Shown piece after piece: positions 57,427-64,000 of a DNA stretch of 64,000 nucleotides. The stretch is taken from the NCBI GenBank assembly GCA_001603035.1, contig LVAS01000063.1:1-64000 (forward strand), written 5' to 3'. This DNA comes from Clostridiales bacterium Firm_13 (GTDB lineage Bacteria; Bacillota; Clostridia; Saccharofermentanales; Saccharofermentanaceae). A model generated the notes under the pieces. The model was not told the origin of the DNA and ran no database searches. It saw only the letters and a list, made by a program, of their open reading frames with translations. Position 1 is the stretch's first letter. Each line of letters begins with the position of its first letter. Position numbers and translations under genes: made by a program.

Positions 57427-59298
57427 GTGGCCGGACGGACCGGAGGAATTCCCGAAAATGTGATTGACGAAATTCTGGCGCGAAACGATATTGTTTCGGT
57501 CGTCGGTCAGTATGTGCGTTTTACCAAGACGTCCGGACAAAATCTTTTCGGTCTTTGTCCGTTCCACTCCGAAGACACACCGTCATTTTCCGTGTCCACA
57601 TCCAAGCAGATCTATTATTGCTTCGGCTGCCATAAAGGCGGCAATTCGATTCACTTTATTATGGAAGTCGAAAAATGCACATACATCGAAGCGATTAAGC
57701 TTTTGGCGGAACGAGCGCAGATACAGATCCCTGAGCCAGAAGATGAGAATTACAGGAAGGAAGCCGCAATTCGGGATCGTGTGCGGGAAGCGCTTGTGGA
57801 AGCGGCGAGATTCTACTATAAGAATCTCATGTCTGAGCGCGGTGCCGCCGCCAGACAGTATCTTGAGAACCGAAGAATTTCGCCGCAGACCGCGCGGGCA
57901 TTTGGCCTCGGGTATGCGCCCGACGATTGGAGCGCTCTCTTTCGACATTTGCGGACAGCGGGATTCTCCGAAGAAGTTCTGGCACAGTCAGGCCTTTTTA
58001 CCAAGGGGAAGAAAGGGGATTTGCTCGATTTGTTTCGAGGCCGCTTGATGTTCCCGATCTTCGACGTAATGGGCAAAATCATTGCTTTCGGCGGAAGGAT
58101 TATCGGCGACGGGAACCCCAAGTATATCAACTCGCCGGAGTCCGTCGTATATTCCAAACAACGCAATCTCTATGCACTCAATTTTGCAAAGTCCTCCAAA
58201 GAAAAGAGGATGATTATTGCCGAGGGATACATGGATGTTATCTCGATGCATCAAGCCGGCGTCACGAATGCGGTCGCTTCCCTCGGTACCGCATTGACAG
58301 ATCGACAACTCGACCTTCTTTCCCGTTTTACGGAGGAGGTGGTCCTTTTCTACGATTCGGATGCCGCAGGACAAGCCGCCGCCTTACGAGGTCTCCAGAT
58401 GCTGCTTGCACGTGGCAAAAGGCATACGGCTTCGACGACGCGCATTTCAGTTGCGATGGTTCCGGACGGCAAAGATCCGGATGAATATATCCGCGAACAC
58501 GGTGCCGACGCCTTCCGTGCACTTGTTCAAAATGCATTCTCCGTCATGGACTATTTGCTTTACACCGCCAAAAGACAAAGCTCGACAAACGGCAAATTTG
58601 ACGCCAGAACGTATCAGAATCTGGCATGTACCTATCTGTCTTGGGAACCGAATGCCGTTCTTCGTGAGAGAGCAGCAAATACGGCGGCGGCCGTTCTCGG
58701 CGTGTCCGTCACAAGTGTACTTTCCGAGGCGGAGCGTATTTCCGGGGAGAAGTCCTCGCAAGAGCAAGCGGAAGAGAGCCGTCGAATCGAACGCCAACAA
58801 GTTACCGTTCCCTCCGCTCCGAACAGCGGTGAAACGGCATCTCGCCCGGAGCTGCTTCTGCTTTGTCAACTTGCGGGACTCGGTCCTCTGTATACGGAGT
58901 TGCCCGAGAAACCGATCCTTTCCGACTTTACACCCGGCGTGTGCCGGGATATCGCGCGGGACGCGCTTATCCTCCTTGAAAGCGGCAAATTTGATTCCCT
59001 CTCGCTTATGAATCTCTGTGAGGATCGCCAACTGAACGGAAGACCCGCGCGTGAGGTGATTTCCGAACTTCTCATGCGAACGCAATCCATCAAAAACAAA
59101 GATCGCCGACTCTTCTATCTGCTTGATTCACTGTACCGGTTGCGCTTAACGGTTTATTCCGTCAAAAAGAACGAATTAGCCGCCCTGATTGACACGATGC
59201 CGGAAGGTGCGGATCGGGAAGCCGCCAAGAAGAATTTGCTGCAGATCGCCGACTATCTTCGCTATCTTCGCCAGCGGCTGAAGGAGGTACAATCTTGA
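57427..59298 (+). CDS. dnaG: DNA primase
   Basis: GIPENVIDEILARNDIVSVVGQYVRF, zinc finger CPFHSEDTPSFSVSTSKQIYYCFGCHKGG, toprim IIAEGYMDVISMHQAG...SLGTALT. GTG 57427 with AAGGAGG 7 nt upstream. Confidence 0.96.
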   Translation: MAGRTGGIPENVIDEILARNDIVSVVGQYVRFTKTSGQNLFGLCPFHSEDTPSFSVSTSKQIYYCFGCHKGGNSIHFIMEVEKCTYIEAIKLLAERAQIQIPEPEDENYRKEAAIRDRVREALVEAARFYYKNLMSERGAAARQYLENRRISPQTARAFGLGYAPDDWSALFRHLRTAGFSEEVLAQSGLFTKGKKGDLLDLFRGRLMFPIFDVMGKIIAFGGRIIGDGNPKYINSPESVVYSKQRNLYALNFAKSSKEKRMIIAEGYMDVISMHQAGVTNAVASLGTALTDRQLDLLSRFTEEVVLFYDSDAAGQAAALRGLQMLLARGKRHTASTTRISVAMVPDGKDPDEYIREHGADAFRALVQNAFSVMDYLLYTAKRQSSTNGKFDARTYQNLACTYLSWEPNAVLRERAANTAAAVLGVSVTSVLSEAERISGEKSSQEQAEESRRIERQQVTVPSAPNSGETASRPELLLLCQLAGLGPLYTELPEKPILSDFTPGVCRDIARDALILLESGKFDSLSLMNLCEDRQLNGRPAREVISELLMRTQSIKNKDRRLFYLLDSLYRLRLTVYSVKKNELAALIDTMPEGADREAAKKNLLQIADYLRYLRQRLKEVQS

Positions 59299-60011
59299 CG
59301 CGGATGAAGACCACGGATGACATATCTCCCGACCGACCGACCGTTCTTTCCCGGCGACTTCAGGATATCGCCGACTGTGTGATTCGCTCGGAGCGTGTGA
59401 TTGACATCGGTACGGATCACGGTCATTTGCCCGCCTATCTTCTTGAAAACGGGAATGTACATTTCGCCATAGCGACGGATATTCACCGTGGACCTGCCGA
59501 GACAGCGGAGAAGTACATGCGACGTCAGGGGGTCTTACGTCGTGCGCGTGTTGTGCTGACGGACGGACTCTCGGGGATACGATTATTACCCGGTGATACG
59601 GTCGTAATCTCGGGCCTCGGCGGCTTGGAGATGATCCGAATTCTGGCAGCCATGATAGATGAACACGGGGAGCATTTCCCCGATGACACAAAGATAATTC
59701 TTCAACCGCAACGCTCGGCGGAAGAGCTTCGAACCTTTTTATCCAGTACGGGTTTTGTGATTGAAGAAGAAAAAATCAGCATGGACAGAGATAAAATCTA
59801 TGTGATTCTTTGTGTGCGTTTTTGCATACAAAAGAAGATTCCCTTGACGTTGGACGAGTGTGTTCTCGGACCGTATATTCTTAAGAATCACCCAACAAAC
59901 ACCGAAATCTACCTGAAACAGCAAAGGAATGTAATTCGTAAACGGGTAAAGGGGAGAGACGAATTGCGCCCGGTTTTGCAGACGATCGAGAATCATCTTG
60001 CGAGAGAGTAG
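59295..60011 (+). CDS. trmK: tRNA (adenine22-N1)-methyltransferase TrmK family
   Basis: LQDIADCVIRSERVIDIGTDHGHLPAYLLENG, VVISGLGGLEMIRILA, LQPQRSAEELRTFL; 4-nt overlap with the dnaG stop. Confidence 0.88.
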   Translation: MTRMKTTDDISPDRPTVLSRRLQDIADCVIRSERVIDIGTDHGHLPAYLLENGNVHFAIATDIHRGPAETAEKYMRRQGVLRRARVVLTDGLSGIRLLPGDTVVISGLGGLEMIRILAAMIDEHGEHFPDDTKIILQPQRSAEELRTFLSSTGFVIEEEKISMDRDKIYVILCVRFCIQKKIPLTLDECVLGPYILKNHPTNTEIYLKQQRNVIRKRVKGRDELRPVLQTIENHLARE

Positions 60012-60022
60012 AGGAGAAACAA

Positions 60023-60808
60023 ATGGCAGACCAAGTGTACCTGGTAAGAGATATTATCCGCTTCATGGAGGAATACGCTCCGCCGGAGCTCGCCGAAAAA
60101 TGGGATCATGTCGGCCTTCAGATCGGAGACAAGAATGCGCCGGTGCATCGGGTGGTCGTTGCCCTGGATCCGAACAGAAAGGCAATGGATTTTTGCCTTA
60201 AAGAAGGGGCGGACCTTCTTCTTACCCATCATCCGTTATTCTTGAACGGCCCTTCCGATCTTGATTATTCGACCCCGAAGGGCGCACTTGTGCGCGACTT
60301 CATTTTGAACCGGATCAACGTATATTCGGCACATACCAATCTGGACAAGACGCTGGGCGGCGTAAACCATGTCTTGGCAGAAGCATGCGGAATTCAGATG
60401 CCTATGTCGATCGAAGGTGTTCCGCTCGGACTTTTTGGCGAACTCATGCGACCGATCGGCTTGTTTGAGCTCGCCGGGCAATTGAAAAGCGCACTCGGTG
60501 CCGGCGGCGTCATGATGAACACGGACGAGAACCAAAAGATTTCCCGCGTTTTTGTCTCCGGCGGCTCCTTCGATGAACATATTATCCCGTTTTTGGCGGG
60601 GACGTATATTGATGCGGTCATTTCGGGCGAGATCAAATATCATCCGATGCAGGATCTTCGCGCATACGGAATTGCCGCGTTGTCGTTGGGTCACGACGTT
60701 AGCGAGCGCGTGATCTTGAAGCCGCTTGCCCAAAAACTCCATGATCGCTTTCCGGGTATCGGGGTGGCGGTTGACATGGGTTTCGATTATAATAAAGTGG
60801 TTTTCTGA
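60023..60808 (+). CDS. Nif3-like dinuclear metal center protein
   Basis: EYAPPELAEKWDHVGLQIGD, LLLTHHPLFLNGPSDLDYSTPKGALVRDFILNRINVYSAHTNLDKTLGGVNHVLAE. Confidence 0.94.
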   Translation: MADQVYLVRDIIRFMEEYAPPELAEKWDHVGLQIGDKNAPVHRVVVALDPNRKAMDFCLKEGADLLLTHHPLFLNGPSDLDYSTPKGALVRDFILNRINVYSAHTNLDKTLGGVNHVLAEACGIQMPMSIEGVPLGLFGELMRPIGLFELAGQLKSALGAGGVMMNTDENQKISRVFVSGGSFDEHIIPFLAGTYIDAVISGEIKYHPMQDLRAYGIAALSLGHDVSERVILKPLAQKLHDRFPGIGVAVDMGFDYNKVVF

Positions 60809-61155
60809 GTAAGCCAGACGATCGCGGGCGCAGCGCCGAAAGGCCGCGCGTGAGGAAAGTCCGGGCTCCATAGGACAAGGGTGCCGGGTAACTCCCGGTG
60901 AAGGCGACTTTAAGGAAAGTGCAACAGAGAGATACCGCCTTTTGTCTTCGGACAGAGGGTAAGGCTGAAAAGGCGGGGTAAGAGCCCACCAGCGGTTTGG
61001 TGACATTCCGGCTATGTAAACCCCACCCGGAGCAACGCCGTGGAGAGACAATACTGTGGTCCGCAGGTCTCGGGGAGGCGGCTGGAACCGTTCAGAAATG
61101 TTCGGTCTGGATAGATGATCGTCGAATACAGAACCCGGCTTACAGACTTACTCAG
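60807..61155 (+). ncRNA. rnpB: RNase P RNA (bacterial type A-like)
   Basis: P4/CRI GAGGAAAGTCCGGGCTCC, GGTGCCGGGTAACTCCCGG, GTGCAACAGAGAG, CRV ACAGAACCCGGCTTA; closing P1 GAGTAAG (60807-60813) / CTTACTC (61147-61153). Confidence 0.95.
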
Positions 61156-61191
61156 AGAACATTTTTTTATTCAGGGAGGATATAGCGAGAC

Positions 61192-62364
61192 ATGGCAGCC
61201 GAATCGTATTTAAGTCGAGGTGTTTCACCGACAAAGGACGACGTGAAAAGAGCGGTGGCAAGTCAATCCGCCGGTGTTTTTCCCGGGGCCTTTTGCAAGT
61301 TAACCGAAGATATTGCGGGTGATCCCGCGTTTTGTCTGGCGGTTCATGCGGACGGCGCCGGAACGAAGTCATCTGCCGCTTATCTTATGTATAAAGAGAC
61401 CGGCGATGTGTCTTGGTTTGCTTCCTTGGCGCAAGACTCTCTTGTAATGAATACCGATGACCTCGCTTGTGTCGGAGCGATTCGGGGTTTGAAGCTCTCC
61501 AATACGATCGGCAGGAATGCGCATCGCGTCAACGGCGACTGTATCGCCGCGATTATTCGGGGATATGACGACGTGATCGAACGACTGCATAAGTATGGCG
61601 TCGATATTTCGATGACAGGCGGGGAGACGGCCGATGTAGGAGATCTTGTTCGCACGTTGATTGTCGACTCGACGGTTGTGGCGAGAATCCCGAGAAACGA
61701 AGTCATTTCCGCCGCGGGAATACGTCCGGGCAACGTGATTGTCGGTCTATCTTCATCCGGCAAGGCGGTATATGAAGATAAGGAGAATTCCGGAATCTCT
61801 TCCAACGGACTTACCGCCGCGCGACATATGCTACTCCAGAAGAAATACGCAGATCTCTATCCGGAGTCCATATCCGAAACGATACCTGTCGACAAAGTCT
61901 ATTGCGGACAATATTCACTCTCTGACTCACTCCCGGGAAGTACGCTTACCGTCGGCGAGGCGATCCTGTCACCGACGCGTACCTACCTTCCGATCGTCGC
62001 TTCTGTCCTTTCACAATACCGATCCTCCATATTCGGAATTCTTCATTGTACCGGGGGCGGTCAAGTGAAGTGCCGTGATTTCGGCCGCGGCCTTATTTAT
62101 CGGAAGGATCATCTCTTTCCGTTTCCTCCGATTTTTCAGGCGATCTATGAATCTGGCGAGATTCCGCTTCGCGAAATGTATCAGGTATTTAACTGCGGAC
62201 ATCGGATGGAGTTCTACTGCGATGAGAGTATTGCCGATTCCATCATTAAAATCGCCGAATCTTACGGTGTAGACGCGCAGATTGTCGGGCGAGTTATGGC
62301 CAATTCGGACCCGAATTCCAATCGCGTCGAGATTCTCTCCGGGGAACAGGAATTCGTATATTGA
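61192..62364 (+). CDS. PurM-like AIR synthase (long, divergent form)
   Basis: LAVHADGAGTKSSAAYLMYKETGDVSWFASLAQDSLVMNTDDLACVGA, ISMTGGETADVGDLVRT, GLSSSGKAVYEDKENSGISSNGLTAARH; 390 aa. Confidence 0.85.
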   Translation: MAAESYLSRGVSPTKDDVKRAVASQSAGVFPGAFCKLTEDIAGDPAFCLAVHADGAGTKSSAAYLMYKETGDVSWFASLAQDSLVMNTDDLACVGAIRGLKLSNTIGRNAHRVNGDCIAAIIRGYDDVIERLHKYGVDISMTGGETADVGDLVRTLIVDSTVVARIPRNEVISAAGIRPGNVIVGLSSSGKAVYEDKENSGISSNGLTAARHMLLQKKYADLYPESISETIPVDKVYCGQYSLSDSLPGSTLTVGEAILSPTRTYLPIVASVLSQYRSSIFGILHCTGGGQVKCRDFGRGLIYRKDHLFPFPPIFQAIYESGEIPLREMYQVFNCGHRMEFYCDESIADSIIKIAESYGVDAQIVGRVMANSDPNSNRVEILSGEQEFVY

Positions 62365-62389
62365 CAATACGGAACCCCATCGATATAAT
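62361..62389 (+). promoter_or_regulatory. Perfect-consensus promoter for tRNA-Lys
   Basis: TTGACA (62361-62366), 17-nt spacer, TATAAT (62384-62389); the -35 contains the upstream gene's TGA stop. Confidence 0.85.
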
Positions 62390-62447
62390 GGTCAATGTTC
62401 GCTGAAAGACTCGCCTGAATTCAGGCTTTCGAATACAGCGACGAGAC

Positions 62448-62523
62448 GCGCCTTTAGCTCAGATGGTAGAGCAACTGACTCTTAATCAGTGGGCCCCGGG
62501 TTCGAGTCCCTGAAGGCGCACCA
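62448..62523 (+). tRNA. tRNA-Lys (anticodon CTT), CCA encoded
   Basis: Acceptor GCGCCTT/AAGGCGC, anticodon arm ACTGA-CTCTTAA-TCAGT, T arm GGGTTCGAGTCCC, ACCA. Confidence 0.97.
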
Positions 62524-62528
62524 TCGAT

Positions 62529-62570
62529 AAAATCCGGATCATCTTCGCCAGAAGAAGGTCCGGATTTTTT
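62529..62570 (+). terminator. Intrinsic terminator after tRNA-Lys
   Basis: AAAATCCGGA / TCCGGATTTT stem followed by TT. Confidence 0.82.
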
Positions 62571-62673
62571 ATTGCGTTCTCACACCGAAACGGAGAAGAG
62601 TATATGGATTCTCGAAGGAACGTGCGGTAAAATAACATTACGCCTGAAAGAATCTTGAATCGAGGTGAACCGT

Positions 62674-62811
62674 ATGGCCAATCGAAACATTAATAACAAG
62701 GAACCGAAGAAGAAGAAGCAAAATGCCGCCACATCGTCTCCCGCCAAAGCATCCGTCGTTTTCACTCCGCAGCCCGAAGTGATTAAGAAGCACAGGAAAG
62801 GTGACGACTGA
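62674..62811 (+). CDS. Small basic hypothetical protein (45 aa)
   Basis: RBS GAGGTG then ATG: MANRNINNKEPKKKKQNAATSSPAKASVVFTPQPEVIKKHRKGDD*; followed by a clear terminator. Below the ORF-track cutoff. Confidence 0.6.
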   Translation: MANRNINNKEPKKKKQNAATSSPAKASVVFTPQPEVIKKHRKGDD

Positions 62812-62841
62812 TTTTTCGGAAGGACCCGGTTTCATGTCCGC

Positions 62842-62867
62842 GCGGCATAACAGCCGCGTTTTTTTTA
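62842..62867 (+). terminator. Intrinsic terminator after the 45-aa ORF
   Basis: CGCGGC-ATAACA-GCCGCG followed by TTTTTTTT. Confidence 0.88.
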
Positions 62868-62910
62868 AAAACGATATTGCCATTTTATCGCTAAAAATAC
62901 AGGAGGACTT

Positions 62911-64000
62911 ATGAGTTCATACAGCATCGAAACCAAATGTGTTCAGTCCGGTTATACGCCGAAGAACGGAGAGCCGCGGGTTCTTCCAATTGTCCAGAGT
63001 ACGACGTTTAAGTACGCTTCGACGGAGCAGATGGGCCGACTTTTCGATTTGGCCGAGTCCGGTTACTTTTATACTCGTTTGGCAAATCCGACAAACGACA
63101 GTGTAGCGGCCAAGATCTGTGACCTTGAGGGCGGCGTCGCCGCGATGCTCACCTCGTCCGGCCAATCGGCGTCGTTCTACGCAATCTTTAACCTATGTTC
63201 ATCCGGAGATCATGTCGTTTCTTCCTCTTCCGTTTACGGAGGCACCTATAATCTCTTTGCGGTTACAATGAAGAGAATGGGGATCGATTTCACATTTGTC
63301 TCGCCGCATGCGTCGGCGGAAGAACTGAATGCCGCGTTTCGTCCCGAGACGAAGGCCGTTTTCGGCGAGACGATCGCCAATCCGGCGCTGTCTGTCCTCG
63401 ACATCGAGAAGTTTGCTCACGCCGCGCACGAGCACGGCGTTCCTCTGATTATTGACAATACGTTTGCGACGCCGATTAACTGTCGGCCGTTTGAATGGGG
63501 AGCCGATGTAGTGATCCACTCTACGACAAAATACATGGACGGTCATGCGACAAATGTCGGCGGGTGTATTGTCGACGGCGGTCGCTTTGATTGGGATTCG
63601 CATGCCGAGAAATTCCCCGGCCTTACATCTCCGGACGATTCCTATCACGGAGTCACTTACACCAAACAATTCGGATCCGCCGCCTTCATTATGAAGGCGA
63701 TGGCCCAATTGATGCGAGATCTCGGCTCGATTCAGGCACCGATGAACTCGTTTCTGCTGAACATGGGACTGGAGACTCTGCACCTTCGCGTTCCTCGCCA
63801 TTGCGAAAATGCGCTAAAGGTTGCCAAGTTTCTTGCTGATGATTCTCGGATCAGCTGGGTTCGATATCCGGGACTTACAGAAGATTCGGAATATGCGCTC
63901 GCGCAGAAGTATTTGCCGAACGGATCGTGCGGGGTGCTCTCTTTCGGCGTAAAGGGAGGAAGAGATGCCGCTGTCCGTTTCATGGACTCCTTGAAGCTTG
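62911..64000 (+). CDS. O-acetylhomoserine sulfhydrylase / aminocarboxypropyltransferase (truncated by window edge)
   Basis: MSSYSIETKCVQSGYTPKNGEPRVLPIVQSTTFKYAS, PLIIDNTFATPINCRPFEWGADVVIHSTTKYMDGHATNVGG; RBS AGGAGG. Not in the ORF track because it is open at the window end. Confidence 0.92.
   Translation, partial: MSSYSIETKCVQSGYTPKNGEPRVLPIVQSTTFKYASTEQMGRLFDLAESGYFYTRLANPTNDSVAAKICDLEGGVAAMLTSSGQSASFYAIFNLCSSGDHVVSSSSVYGGTYNLFAVTMKRMGIDFTFVSPHASAEELNAAFRPETKAVFGETIANPALSVLDIEKFAHAAHEHGVPLIIDNTFATPINCRPFEWGADVVIHSTTKYMDGHATNVGGCIVDGGRFDWDSHAEKFPGLTSPDDSYHGVTYTKQFGSAAFIMKAMAQLMRDLGSIQAPMNSFLLNMGLETLHLRVPRHCENALKVAKFLADDSRISWVRYPGLTEDSEYALAQKYLPNGSCGVLSFGVKGGRDAAVRFMDSLKL

Noticed and set aside
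60236-61051. 271-aa minus-strand ORF
   Set aside because: It lies antisense to nif3 and RNase P RNA, both strongly supported; treated as spurious.

Overview
The window is a gene-dense, largely housekeeping segment of a bacterial chromosome. It is most likely from a Clostridia-type Firmicute: there is a SCIFF ranthipeptide locus, a T-box leader, and the gene neighbourhoods fit. Nearly all genes are on the + strand. I saw no phage, IS element, CRISPR array or obvious genomic island. Recognisable modules, in order: a MATE C-terminus (partial), PHP domain protein, nagA, Crp/Fnr regulator, xpt, a BMP-family nucleoside ABC transporter, a fused CdaA-CdaR followed by glmM and glmS, PPK2 (-), a GntR/DUF1648 pair, a HEAT-repeat gene (-), a GH5 cellulase and CapA lipoprotein pair, purE-F-N-H-D (no purC or purM), a NadD-YqeK-RsfS fusion, comEA-like, T-box-thrS, tRNA-Pro, thyA-folA, a 1473-aa acyl-CoA dehydratase activase-type protein, polA-coaE, ychF (-), comM-dprA-topA-trmFO, dapA-dapB (-), queA-tgt-yajC, the SCIFF precursor and its radical SAM maturase, gamma carbonic anhydrase, HD phosphohydrolase, dnaG-trmK-nif3, rnpB, a long PurM-like protein, tRNA-Lys and metY (partial). 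The best leads are: (1) a 49-aa six-cysteine peptide gene absent from the ORF track, separated from its maturase by a perfect 11-bp hairpin; (2) the CdaA-CdaR single-ORF fusion upstream of glmM-glmS; (3) the NadD-YqeK-RsfS ORF with an embedded Shine-Dalgarno and start for RsfS; (4) a perfect 10-bp inverted repeat over the -10 of the GntR gene; (5) a nested inverted repeat spanning the stop codons of convergent glmS and ppk2; (6) the displaced PurM-like gene. No searches or folding were run. All functional names come from motif and family recognition by eye.
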